Of a DNA stretch of 36,193 nt, positions 8,701 to 15,182 are shown piece by piece; the first letter of the stretch is position 1; every line of letters begins with the position of its first letter. Both the position numbers and the translations under genes were made by a program. This DNA comes from M3007 sp046296435 (GTDB lineage Bacteria; Bacteroidota; Bacteroidia; Chitinophagales; Saprospiraceae), in assembly GCA_046296435.1 (NCBI GenBank), contig JBKBLI010000032.1:1-36193 (forward strand), read 5' to 3'. The notes under the pieces were generated by a model. The model was not told the origin of the DNA. It did no database searches and was given only the letters and a program-made list of their open reading frames with translations.

Positions 8701-9460
8701 TGGCCGGGCCTTTGGTTACTACGGAGATCACGCCCCCGGTCACGTCGCCATACTCGGCGCCCAGACCGCCCGTGATCACTTGCAATTGCTCGATGTCTTG
8801 CACCGGCGGCGGCGTGCCCGCTACGCGTATTCCGTCGATATAGTAGTTGGTGGCATTAGAACGAGAGCCTTTGATGTTGATAGCGCCTCCATCCACCGAG
8901 GTTGTGCCGGCTGTGGTTGCCACAATCTGGTTAACGCTTCGCGTGGGGAGATTCCGGATGGTCTCCGCCGTGAGCGTTTGACCGCCGGAAGTCTTGTCCT
9001 GCTCAATCAACTCCACTTTGTAGGCTACGATGTCCACTTCGGTCAGCACCGAATTAGACATCACAACATCAAGCGTGTTGAGCTTATTCAGAATCACCTG
9101 GACCCCAGTGGTNNNNNNNNNNNNNNNNNNNNNNNNNNNNNNNNNNNNNNNNNNNNNNNNNNNNNNNNNNNNNNNNNNNNNNNNNNNNNNNNNNNNNNNN
9201 NNNNNNNNNNTGCGCGACATAGCCACTCCCGAATAGGTGACTTCTACGTTGTAAGTGCCCGGATCAAGCTGAATGCGGAAGTTGCCAAAGGCATCCGTAG
9301 CGGCGCCCCTGACAAAGTCGGTTCCTTTGAGCACCCTGACCGTGGCGCCGATCAACTCTTCACCCTTATCATCGGTGACTTTGCCCTGAAGCACGGTTTG
9401 AGCCGCGAGTATTCCTGCGGTCATCGACAGTGCCAGCGTCATGAGTAATGTTTTTAGCAT
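5759..9460 (-). CDS. TonB-dependent outer-membrane receptor (CarboxypepD_reg-like plus plug plus barrel)
   Basis: This is an energy-dependent outer-membrane transporter or SusC-like receptor of 1233 codons, 33 of them N. A signal peptide (MLKTLLMTLALSMTAGILAAQ) leads into a carboxypeptidase-regulatory-like beta-sandwich (about residues 21-110: LQGKVTDDKGEELIGATVRV and FGNFRIQLDPGTY). The plug domain follows (about 150-260: LPTRSVNQIVATTAG, YYIDGIRV, GGLGAEYGDVTGGVISVVTKG). The remainder is a long barrel ending in aromatic F. The N-run at 9113-9210 falls between the beta-sandwich and the plug and leaves the frame intact. It is the first gene of a minus-strand cassette with the giant exported protein and the PorV-like protein. 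The substrate is unknown. No SusD-type lipoprotein is adjacent, so a classical Sus pair is not supported. Confidence 0.88.
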   Translation of the reverse strand: MLKTLLMTLALSMTAGILAAQTVLQGKVTDDKGEELIGATVRVLKGTDFVRGAATDAFGNFRIQLDPGTYNVEVTYSGVAMSRXXXXXXXXXXXXXXXXXXXXXXXXXXXXXXXXXTTGVQVILNKLNTLDVVMSNSVLTEVDIVAYKVELIEQDKTSGGQTLTAETIRNLPTRSVNQIVATTAGTTSVDGGAINIKGSRSNATNYYIDGIRVAGTPPPVQDIEQLQVITGGLGAEYGDVTGGVISVVTKGPASEYHGALEVESSYGLDPYGWLLTTGNLSGPILKKTRPDGSKRTVIGFRLSGQYLDQKDDDPPAIPVYRVKDDVLRRLEATPLVRRNGQIFNYAESFTQDSVDALRFNPFERRRDLDVTSRLDFRFTESIDFSVTGTYKYVANQFTPSRTLTTGESTQAGWRVFNSHNNPTQYNDRYRIIGRLRHRLGADDGDKAISNVNYQIQFGFERGTGRVADARHGNRLFDYGFVGRFNFEQVPIFGIEDGQLRHVDYLEAFTGFQPGYVDNNGVFRDPNPGLNAYNQFANPENVFSYIATNGQFQGVYDDVWAGMHTNVNLPFNSFSKNQNDIITIIASSGFDLKLGRTGVHNIQFGLINEQRVDRSYGVSPYRLWLLMRQNANSHFNGLDTNRIVGIDDFTGLPIYGNLATQPSDLKFYRAIREKLGLQLDEFVNPQALNPDDLSIDMFSSRELTTLGIVNYQGYDHTGRLTPNGVTFNDFFTSTGPDGVRNFPVAPLRPVWQGAYLKDKFQFNKMIFSLGVRVEQIDLNTRVMRDQYSLYQIQEARAFFQSNPGFTRPDGIGDDFKVYVESPTDQTPKAFRKGDVWYTKDGIQVNDANVIFGGGVIAPVLADEVVGGDITDPRFDPNTAFEDYKPQLNWMPRLAFSFPISKEANFFAHYDILVQRPPGQWQVTPLDYFYFYVPGRTPRNNANLRPERVVDYEVGFQQLLTKNTAIKLQAYYRELRDMIQSRVVLYVPVIGRYETFGNIDFGTVKGFTAQYEMRRKQNIEMRLAYTLQFADGTGSDPETQRSLAQFGNLRTLFPLSFDERHNLQAIIDYRFDDGNRYNGPRIGGADILANFGINLQIGAVSGRPYTQRIRPVRFGGTGTLGSLNGSRLPWRFNLDMRVDKSFALSKSAKNPLNLNVYFRVSNLLNRKNVIGVYSVTGSPTDDGYLASPEGQSVLSGVPLQGYDTQAYLASYSWALLNPDFFGLPRRMYMGAVIEF
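9113..9210. other. Assembly gap (98 N) inside the TonB receptor gene
   Basis: Ninety-eight unresolved bases. The frame is the same on both sides. The flanking residues (SGVAMSR, then TTGVQVILNKLNTLDVVM) read as nearly continuous for this domain type, so the N count probably overstates the missing sequence or hides an extra in-frame insertion. Confidence 0.95.
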
Positions 9461-9765
9461 AAAAAGTTCGTGATTGTGATAAGTTGTTTAGAAATAACGT
9501 CTCGCTCTTTTTCCGTAATGGTCGTTTGAAGCCGCAATGTTAATGAATCTTTAAGAATGCGCCGTTACTTTGATGTGCGCCGCGCTATTTTTTGCAAAAA
9601 TGAAAAAAATAACGCGATTTTTTTCTGCCCCATGCCCGCCGTAGTCTTCCGCATGCAACCTTGCGCTCCGCTTCCTGCCGGAGCAGCCTCCCCTACTCTT
9701 GCCCGTACCCGTTCTCCTTTTCGCCTTGTCGCGACGCTCCCGGCCCGCACCCTTTTTTTTCTCCT
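9461..9765. other. Intergenic region upstream of the TonB cassette
   Basis: These 305 bases carry no convincing gene. The part next to the receptor should hold its minus-strand promoter, but only a one-mismatch match to TAnnTTTG is visible (complement of 9535-9542, TAACATTG). The part near 9640-9740 is C-rich. A short T tract (9588-9593) faces an A tract (9596-9600). Confidence 0.5.
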
Positions 9766-10722
9766 TCAGATTAAACCCTCGGCTGTCGTTATCCGGCGAA
9801 TGCCGTCGAGCAATATTTCTGCCATTCGATATTTTGATTCGCGGGTCCAGCCGGCGATGTGCGGCGTAGCAACGACCTGATCTAAATTGAGCAACTCGCG
9901 GTACATAGCCTCCTCCTGAGGCGTATATGTGTGCGGCTTTTCGTTTTCGAACACGTCGAGGCAGGCGCCCGACACTTGCCCGCAGCGCAAGGCGTCGAGC
10001 AGATCGGCCGTGCGCACGCAGGCGCCGCGCGAGGTATTGATCAGCGCCACGCCTGGTTTACAAGACGCCAGAAAACGGGCGTCGACCAAACCCGCCGTTT
10101 CCGGGGTCAAGGGCAAATGAAGGCTAATGACGTCCGCTTCGCGCTGTATTTGCTCCAAATCTGCTTCCTGCACCCAACTCATGCCGGAAGCGTAGTCGGT
10201 CTTGTACTTATCGTAGGCTAAGATCCGTACGCCCAGGCCGGCGAGCTTGCCGCCAAATCGCCGTCCGGTGTGGCCGAATCCGATGATGCCGATGGTCTTG
10301 CCCATCAACTCCCAGCCCCGATTGGCTTCGCGACGCCAGATCAGTTGCCGCATCTCGCGGCCTGCTCTGGCCAAATTGGCGGCCAGAGCAAGCAACATAC
10401 CCAGCGCTTGCTCGGCCACGGCATTGGCATTGCCCGCAGGACTGCCGATCACCCTTACGCCGCGTTGCGCGGCATAGTCGCGGTCGATCATTTCCATCCC
10501 TGAACCCAGTCTTCCAATGAACTTCAGCCGCGACGCCCGATCCAAAAAGTCGCGATCAACGCGAATCTTGCTGTTGACGATCAACCCTGCATAGTCGGGA
10601 ATGCGCTCCCGGGTTTGTGGATCCGTGATATCTGGCTCAAAATCACAGCGGTAACCCATCCCGGCCAATCCATCCCGCAAATATTCGTGGCAATCGTCAG
10701 TGATCAAAACGCTGTTTGACAT
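9766..10722 (-). CDS. D-isomer-specific 2-hydroxyacid dehydrogenase (SerA-like, short form)
   Basis: This 318-residue NAD(P)-dependent oxidoreductase acts on 2-hydroxy or 2-keto acids. The ATG at 10720-10722 is preferred because MSNSVLITDD begins the catalytic-domain beta strand, while the longer frame adds 16 unlikely residues. The Rossmann motif GFGHTG is at residues 148-153, with an acidic residue (D171) at the end of the next strand as in NAD users. The catalytic triad of the family is visible as R232 (in NTSRG), a glutamate around 259-261 (DVFENEKP) and H288 (PHIAGW). It has no ACT domain, so it is shorter than long-form 3-phosphoglycerate dehydrogenase. It may be a phosphoglycerate dehydrogenase, but the substrate cannot be fixed from sequence alone. 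A TATCTTTA box lies on the minus strand at 10725-10732, very close to the start. Confidence 0.85.
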   Translation of the reverse strand: MSNSVLITDDCHEYLRDGLAGMGYRCDFEPDITDPQTRERIPDYAGLIVNSKIRVDRDFLDRASRLKFIGRLGSGMEMIDRDYAAQRGVRVIGSPAGNANAVAEQALGMLLALAANLARAGREMRQLIWRREANRGWELMGKTIGIIGFGHTGRRFGGKLAGLGVRILAYDKYKTDYASGMSWVQEADLEQIQREADVISLHLPLTPETAGLVDARFLASCKPGVALINTSRGACVRTADLLDALRCGQVSGACLDVFENEKPHTYTPQEEAMYRELLNLDQVVATPHIAGWTRESKYRMAEILLDGIRRITTAEGLI

Positions 10723-10908
10723 GATAAAGATACGTTTACTGAGCCGAAGCGCGCCAAGCGGATTGCGCAAAAGGCGCTACCGAATGCGCAAAAGGCATAC
10801 ATCAATAGGTGAAACCGGGCTTTGTCGTTTGGCGGTTCGGGCTTTTCGTCGGAACTTTGTCCCCGAATCCGCGCTTTTACATCGCGCAAATTTATGCACA
10901 ATTTCGAC

Positions 10909-11562
10909 ATGAGAAACCTGTTGTTGGTCTGTTTTATTTTTTGGGGCGCATGCGCCGAAAACTCAAAGGAAGCAAAGGCGCATTTCGACGCCTATGTGCG
11001 CTTTCTGGAGGAGGAAGGCTCCCTCAAAGCCGAAGCATCCATCAAAGAAAACGATCAGGCGGTAGAAATACCCGGAGGCATCTCTTATCTCGAAGTGGGA
11101 ATGAACCTGATGCCGATGCGCGGCGTGACTTACAAGATCGAATACCCATCCGGCTACAGGCCTGAGCACAGTTTCGCCTGGAAAGACTTCAAGGGGCGAT
11201 ACCAAAAATTCGACTTCAGAATGTCGCCCATCACCGCGTTCGAAATCTCGCCGCAGACCCCCTCGCGCACCCAACCCGCCACCCTCCGCTGGGAAGGCGG
11301 CCCCGCCGAAAAGGGCGAGGTCATCGTTTTCATGTGGGAAAACACCGCTTTGAACCTGACCATCCCTATGGAAGTGATTCCCGGTATCGGCCAAAACTAC
11401 GTAGATATTCCAGCCGTAAAAATGAGCATGCTCAGCCCCGGAGGGTGGACGCTATACCTGGTGCGCAAAAAACTAAGCAAAAGCGTCCTGTCTAACCAAA
11501 CAGCCTGCTCCGGGATCAGCGAATTTTATACCGTTAAACAAACGTTAACGATTCTGCCCTGA
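10909..11562 (+). CDS. Lipoprotein of unknown function
   Basis: This is a 217-residue protein if translation starts at the ATG at 10909. That start gives a lipoprotein signal peptide (MRNLLLVCFIFWGAC) with the lipidated cysteine at residue 15; a longer TTG-initiated frame to 10822 is less likely. A short charged helix (about 20-40) is followed by beta-rich sequence containing PSGYRPEHSFAWKDFKGRYQ, TLRWEGG and GWTLYLVRKK, suggesting a beta-sandwich. I do not recognise the family. It lies in the same direction as the thioredoxin gene 103 bases downstream, and the two may share a role at the membrane. It is divergent from the dehydrogenase gene, with 186 bases between their start codons. Confidence 0.7.
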   Translation: MRNLLLVCFIFWGACAENSKEAKAHFDAYVRFLEEEGSLKAEASIKENDQAVEIPGGISYLEVGMNLMPMRGVTYKIEYPSGYRPEHSFAWKDFKGRYQKFDFRMSPITAFEISPQTPSRTQPATLRWEGGPAEKGEVIVFMWENTALNLTIPMEVIPGIGQNYVDIPAVKMSMLSPGGWTLYLVRKKLSKSVLSNQTACSGISEFYTVKQTLTILP

Positions 11563-11665
11563 CCTGCGGCAATTATTCGGGCGAAAAAACGTTATGGGGC
11601 CGTTATTTTGAGGAGTTTCTGTTCCTCAGCGCTTTGTTTTTTCAAAAAAAATATCCGTACAGACG

Positions 11666-13078
11666 ATGAGGCATCTGCTCATACTTCTTTTCCTGATACC
11701 CGCCGCCGCCGCTTTTGCCTGGCAGCAAAAACCCGCAAACCGACCCGCCGCAGACAAAACGCCTGATCAGAAGGCAGGGCAAACCCTCTCCTTAGTCTGC
11801 CGCATCGTGAATGCGCCCGCTACGCTCGACAGCCTTTCGCTATTCGACCTGTACGGCTTGGGTAATAAGCTCGTCGCCCGGGCCGGACGTCGCGCCGGCG
11901 ACAGCGCCTTCGTCTTTACCCTACCCATGAGCAACCCGCGCTTTTATGGCGTCGGCGCCGGCGAAGCAGCCATGGCCAAGGTGTTGCTTGGCCGCGAAAA
12001 AGAGGTCGTCCTCTGGGGCAACATGGACTTCATCGACCGCTCGCGCACCATGAACTCGCCGGCCAACACCGCCGTCGAACAAGTCGTCAAGCGCTGCAAC
12101 GCATTTGCTGTAAAATCTGACGAACTGCGCATCCAATATTTCACAGCCCCGCCCGGCAATCAAAACGCCATCGCCGATCAAGTTCAGGCCCACCTGAAAA
12201 ACAAAAACCTCTACCTCGACTCCCTTAAAAAAGGCGACCCCATGCTCTGGCGATTGGCCACCCTCTGGATCAGCCCGGACTATGTGGCCGAAAAAAGCTC
12301 CACCGCCCGCGAAGCGGATTATATCGGAAAAAATTACTTCCGAAATGCCAATCTTGCCGATCCGGCATACGACGAGCTCCCTCAAGTGTTCGAAGCTTTT
12401 GAAAACTACACCCAAACCTTCCTGCGTCTCAGCCCGACCGAAGCGATAGCCAAGCAATTGCTCGACGAGCAGTTGGCCAAATTGCCTCCGGGCGGTAAAG
12501 CGGCGCGAATGGCTTTGGGCGGCGTGGTGCGCGGCTGCAAAAACGTACAAAACAACCTGTACAGCTACTTCGCCCAAAGATACGTGGACGCCTATCGCCA
12601 ACAATCCTTAGGCGAAATCGGCCCGCTCGAATTCGAACTGAACCGCGCCAAAGCCCAAGCTACCGGCGGAATGGCCCCCGAATTGGAAGGCAAAACCCCC
12701 GACAACAAATCAATCCGACTCAGCGACATGAAAGGCAAAATCGTGCTCGTGGACTTCTGGGCCAGTTGGTGCGGCCCCTGTCGCCGCGAAAATCCCCATG
12801 TCGTAGGCCTCTACAATAAATATAAGGGAAAAGGCTTCGATATCCTCGGCGTGAGCCTCGACCGCACGCACGAGGCCTGGGTCAAAGCCATCGAGCAGGA
12901 CAATCTGACATGGAATCATATCAGCGACCTGCAAGGTTGGCAGAGCGCCCACGCCAAACTTTACTCCGTCACCTCTATACCCCACACCGTGCTGCTCGAC
13001 CGCGAAGGACGCATCATCGCCCGCAACCTCCGCGGCGAACAATTGACGCGCAAATTGGAGGAATTGCTCGGCAACTAA
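11666..13078 (+). CDS. TlpA/ResA-like thioredoxin-fold lipid- or periplasm-facing oxidoreductase
   Basis: This 470-residue protein has a signal peptide (MRHLLILLFLIPAAAAFA) and a long N-terminal region of about 310 residues resembling the DUF4369-type extensions of Bacteroidota TlpA proteins. A C-terminal thioredoxin domain follows from about residue 335. The active site WASWCGPCRREN has cysteines at 369 and 372, and a cis-proline region follows (SVTSIPHTVLLDREG). Such proteins reduce or isomerise disulfides in the periplasm, for example during cytochrome c maturation or stress responses. No signal-peptide cysteine is seen, so it is probably soluble or membrane-tethered by the uncleaved signal. 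It follows the unknown lipoprotein in the same orientation. A weak 6-bp hairpin and a T6-C-A8 tract (11637-11651) lie just before the start. Confidence 0.87.
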   Translation: MRHLLILLFLIPAAAAFAWQQKPANRPAADKTPDQKAGQTLSLVCRIVNAPATLDSLSLFDLYGLGNKLVARAGRRAGDSAFVFTLPMSNPRFYGVGAGEAAMAKVLLGREKEVVLWGNMDFIDRSRTMNSPANTAVEQVVKRCNAFAVKSDELRIQYFTAPPGNQNAIADQVQAHLKNKNLYLDSLKKGDPMLWRLATLWISPDYVAEKSSTAREADYIGKNYFRNANLADPAYDELPQVFEAFENYTQTFLRLSPTEAIAKQLLDEQLAKLPPGGKAARMALGGVVRGCKNVQNNLYSYFAQRYVDAYRQQSLGEIGPLEFELNRAKAQATGGMAPELEGKTPDNKSIRLSDMKGKIVLVDFWASWCGPCRRENPHVVGLYNKYKGKGFDILGVSLDRTHEAWVKAIEQDNLTWNHISDLQGWQSAHAKLYSVTSIPHTVLLDREGRIIARNLRGEQLTRKLEELLGN

Positions 13079-13257
13079 GTCTGGCCCTAGGCGAGACTCC
13101 TCCTGAAGCGGCATCCAGGAGCGTAGTCCCGGAGCGCGCGCTATCCGGCGTCCAAAGCGCATGCAGCCGATTGCGCCTTGAGCGCCCCCATCACGCGCTT
13201 TATTTTCGTGAAAAATTCTCAAAGATAGATTTTCGCGCGTTATTCGAAAAAAACGCG

Positions 13258-13265
13258 TACCTTTG
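13258..13265 (+). promoter_or_regulatory. Promoter -7 box for the greA leader (TACCTTTG)
   Basis: An exact match to the Bacteroidota -7 consensus TAnnTTTG, followed by GC as often seen. It lies 175 bases before the greA start, so transcription would begin near 13272 and produce a leader of about 168 bases. No clean -33 TTG is visible at the right spacing. A TTC at 13231-13233 is the nearest candidate. Confidence 0.55.
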
Positions 13266-13271
13266 CAAGCC

Positions 13272-13422
13272 GCAAGCAAACACAACTTGATTACGGCGAT
13301 GTGCGCACGCCGCACAAGTTGCAACGCGATCAGTCTTACAAGGATAGCCGATCCGTTGCGCCAAAATCACACCCCTTTACAGAAACGCCCCTATTCATAC
13401 AGGAGCGTTTCTGTTTTTTTTT
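13272..13422 (+). ncRNA. Structured greA leader or free-standing small RNA (about 150 nt)
   Basis: From the predicted transcription start to the end of the terminator, three hairpins follow each other. Hairpin 1 has CAACTTG 13283-13289 with CAAGTTG 13315-13321 and an inner CGGCG/CGCCG. Hairpin 2 has 13321-13331 with 13350-13359, ten pairs with one bulged C. Hairpin 3 is the terminator at 13380-13413. No open frame fits the segment. It ends 17 bases before the greA ATG, so most transcripts may stop here. The layout recalls the E. coli greA leader, where early termination gives GraL RNAs, but no sequence kinship is claimed. It could also be an independent small RNA. Confidence 0.5.
13380..13422 (+). 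terminator. Strong intrinsic terminator immediately before greA
   Basis: A stem of 13 positions with one C-A mismatch (13380-13392 with 13401-13413), an 8-base loop and nine consecutive T (13414-13422) make a textbook rho-independent terminator. A run of seven A (13424-13430) follows, and the greA ATG is at 13440. It could terminate read-through from the thioredoxin gene, attenuate greA, or both. Confidence 0.85.
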
Positions 13423-13439
13423 CAAAAAAATGACGAGAT

Positions 13440-13913
13440 ATGACAAATTACAACTATCTGACTCAGGGAGGTTATGAGAAGCTGAAAGCCGAACTCGAAG
13501 AATTGAAAACCACTGGCCGCCAGGAAGTGGCCCGGGCAATCGCCGAAGCGCGCGAAAAAGGAGACCTTTCGGAAAATGCCGAGTACGACGCCGCAAAGGA
13601 CGCTCAGGGCATGCTCGAAATGAAAATCAGCGAATTAGAGGCCATTTTGGCCAACGCCCGCATCATCGACGAAAGCCAACTGGACACCTCTAAAGTAGCC
13701 ATACTGGCCAACGTAACCATCAAAAACGTCAAAACCGGCAAAAGCATGACCTACAAACTGGTGTCTGAGACGGAAGCCGACGCCAAAGCCTTCAAAATAT
13801 CCGTCAACTCGCCCATCGGGCAAGGTCTGCTGGGGAAGAGCGTAGGCGATGTAGCCAAAATCCAAACACCGGGAGGCATCCTCGAATTCGAAATCTTAGA
13901 TATTTCCATCTAA
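13440..13913 (+). CDS. greA: Transcription elongation factor GreA
   Basis: This 157-residue protein matches the usual GreA length. It rescues backtracked RNA polymerase by stimulating cleavage of the nascent RNA's 3' end through the secondary channel. The N-terminal coiled-coil (about residues 1-75) contains the tip sequence GDLSENAEYDAAK with the acidic residues D42 and E45 that coordinate the catalytic magnesium. The C-terminal globular FKBP-like domain (about 80-157) contains SPIGQGLLGKSVGD and ends in LEFEILDI. The start is fixed by MTNYNYLTQGGYEKLKAELE. The HIT-family gene starts 22 bases downstream, a pairing I recall from other Bacteroidota. The leader with its terminator suggests premature termination as a control point. 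Confidence 0.96.
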   Translation: MTNYNYLTQGGYEKLKAELEELKTTGRQEVARAIAEAREKGDLSENAEYDAAKDAQGMLEMKISELEAILANARIIDESQLDTSKVAILANVTIKNVKTGKSMTYKLVSETEADAKAFKISVNSPIGQGLLGKSVGDVAKIQTPGGILEFEILDISI

Positions 13914-13935
13914 TCCACCCGCTTCAGACGACGCC

Positions 13936-14328
13936 ATGGCAAGTATTTTCACCCGCATCATACAAGGCGAGATCCCCTGCTACAAAATCGCCGAAACGGC
14001 CGATTACCTTGCCTTTCTGGATATCATGCCCAGAGCCAAAGGGCACACCCTGTGCATACCAAAAATAGAGGTGGATTACATCTTCGACCTGGACGACCAG
14101 ACGCTCGCCGGCCTTTCCCTTTTTTCTAAAAAAGTAGCCAAAGCCATCCAACAGGTCGTGCCCTGCGCCCGCATAGGCGTGGCCGTCATAGGGCTTGAGG
14201 TGCCGCATACCCACATCCACCTCATCCCGATCAAGCAGGTTAGCGACCTGAGCTTCGAAAGGCCGCCCTTGAGCTTCAGCGCCGAAGAAATGCAGTCTCT
14301 GGCAGCGCAGATCGCCGCAAAAGTGTGA
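13936..14328 (+). CDS. HIT-family nucleotide hydrolase (Hint-like)
   Basis: This 130-residue protein belongs to the histidine triad superfamily. Members hydrolyse nucleoside phosphoramidates or other nucleotide conjugates using a histidine nucleophile. The triad is visible as HTHIHLIP with H91, H93 and H95. The N-terminal part shows the family's FTRIIQGEIPCYKIAET and FLDIMPRAKGHTLCIPK segments. It lies 22 bases after greA and is likely co-transcribed with it. The physiological substrate is not known. Confidence 0.92.
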   Translation: MASIFTRIIQGEIPCYKIAETADYLAFLDIMPRAKGHTLCIPKIEVDYIFDLDDQTLAGLSLFSKKVAKAIQQVVPCARIGVAVIGLEVPHTHIHLIPIKQVSDLSFERPPLSFSAEEMQSLAAQIAAKV

Positions 14329-14364
14329 GCGGGAGCAAAGGGCGCCGGCAAGCAAGCTCCGGAC

Positions 14365-14402
14365 GTTAAAAACGCTTAAACTGCGTTAAACCCGCGTTAA
14401 AA
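14365..14402. promoter_or_regulatory. Phased GTTAAA-type repeats upstream of the skp genes
   Basis: Four copies of a (G/C)TTAAA hexamer start at 14365, 14375, 14385 and 14396, so they lie 10, 10 and 11 bases apart, close to one DNA helical turn. They sit in the 258-base region between the HIT gene and the first skp gene. Such phasing suggests intrinsic bending or a multi-site operator on one face of the helix. No matching known operator was recognised. Confidence 0.45.
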
Positions 14403-14456
14403 GTCGCGAATAAAAAAATCAAACTCCCAACACAAGACATTGATAATAAACCCATT

Positions 14457-14501
14457 AAAAGTTGTATTCCACAAAAAAGCGCCAGGCGGCGCACAACTTT
14501 T
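14457..14501 (+). promoter_or_regulatory. Nested hairpin in the region before the first skp gene
   Basis: AAAAGTTGT (14457-14465) pairs perfectly with ACAACTTTT (14493-14501). Inside it GCGCC (14479-14483) pairs with GGCGC (14488-14492), with a 13-base unpaired stretch on the 5' side only. It lies 86 bases before the skp start, so it may be a structured 5' leader. No known riboswitch class was recognised. Confidence 0.4.
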
Positions 14502-14586
14502 AGGGGCGTTTTGGCGTCTTAACATCAGCACGGTCACAACGAGCCGGCGATACAAAACTGTTAACCATCAAACATACGCACGAACA

Positions 14587-15105
14587 ATGACAATCAAAAA
14601 GTTCATTCTGGCAGCCTTTGCTTTTGCCTTGTTTACCGTAAGCCTCGCCGCACAAAAAATTGCTTGCGTCGATGTCAACGCAATATTAGAATCCATGCCC
14701 GAATACCAAAAAGCGCAGGAGCAACTCGACCGCATCGCCACCCAGTGGCGTCAGGAGATCGCGCAGGAGCAAGACAAAATCAAAGGCATGTACAGCAAAT
14801 ACCAAGCCGAGCAGGTACTCCTCAGCGACGAACTCAAGCGTCAGCGCGAAGAAGAAATCATGAACAAGGAAAAAGAAGTGCGCGAACTGAATCGCCAGCG
14901 CTTCAGCCCCGAGGGCGCGCTATTTAAAAAGCGCGAAGAACTGGTGCGCCCCATACAAGAGAAAGTCTATGGCGCCATCCAACGCTACGCCGAAGAACGC
15001 GGCTTCGACTTCATCTTCGAAAAAGGAAGCGCATCGGGCATGCTTTTCAGCAACAAGACCGCCGACAAGACCGACGATATCAAAAATATGCTCAAAAGGG
15101 GCTAA
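14587..15105 (+). CDS. Skp/OmpH-like periplasmic chaperone, paralog 1
   Basis: This 172-residue protein has a signal peptide (MTIKKFILAAFAFALFTVSLAAQ); the ATG at 14587 is the start that exposes it. The mature part begins with the family's short beta strand (KIACVDVNAILESMPEYQKAQ), then a long charged coiled-coil (about residues 45-125). It closes with a return helix and a strand (EERGFDFIFEKGSASGMLFS). Skp trimers grip unfolded outer-membrane proteins with tentacle-like coiled-coils during transit to the BAM complex. A second paralog follows after a terminator and promoter, and murI comes next, an order common in Bacteroidota. The bamA-type gene that often precedes these is not here. Confidence 0.9.
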   Translation: MTIKKFILAAFAFALFTVSLAAQKIACVDVNAILESMPEYQKAQEQLDRIATQWRQEIAQEQDKIKGMYSKYQAEQVLLSDELKRQREEEIMNKEKEVRELNRQRFSPEGALFKKREELVRPIQEKVYGAIQRYAEERGFDFIFEKGSASGMLFSNKTADKTDDIKNMLKRG

Positions 15106-15118
15106 TTCTCCCTCTATT

Positions 15119-15155
15119 GGCGCCGCATTGTTTACCTTTGCGGCGCCATTTTTTT
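15119..15155 (+). terminator. Intrinsic terminator between the two skp paralogs
   Basis: A perfect 8-bp stem (15119-15126 with 15140-15147) closes a 13-base loop and is followed by A and seven T (15149-15155). It begins 13 bases after the stop of the first skp gene. The loop contains a promoter -7 box, so termination and new initiation overlap here. Confidence 0.8.
15133..15140 (+). promoter_or_regulatory. Promoter -7 box (TACCTTTG) inside the terminator loop
   Basis: An exact TAnnTTTG match, followed by CGG, spans the loop and the first base of the 3' stem arm. Initiation about seven bases downstream would start near 15147, giving a leader of about 36 bases for the second skp gene. No well-spaced -33 element is visible. 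The same octamer occurs before greA. Confidence 0.5.
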
Positions 15156-15182
15156 CAGCCGCTATTCAACACGCGAACATAC

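Noticed and set aside
5759..9460. Classical SusC/SusD polysaccharide uptake locus
   Set aside because: No SusD-like lipoprotein is adjacent. The next genes are a T9SS-type giant protein and a PorV-like barrel instead.
13220..13227. TATCTTTG on the minus strand, divergent from the greA leader promoter
   Set aside because: No minus-strand gene lies downstream; transcription would run antisense into the thioredoxin gene. No -33 element at proper spacing.
13300..13362. Possible tRNA ending in GCGCCA
   Set aside because: No T-loop GTTCRA motif, no anticodon-arm geometry and the stems do not form a cloverleaf.
14361..14402. CRISPR-like or tandem repeat reading of the GTTAAA array
   Set aside because: Units are 6 bases at 10-11-base spacing, far too short for CRISPR repeats, and the intervening bases are not spacers of constant length.
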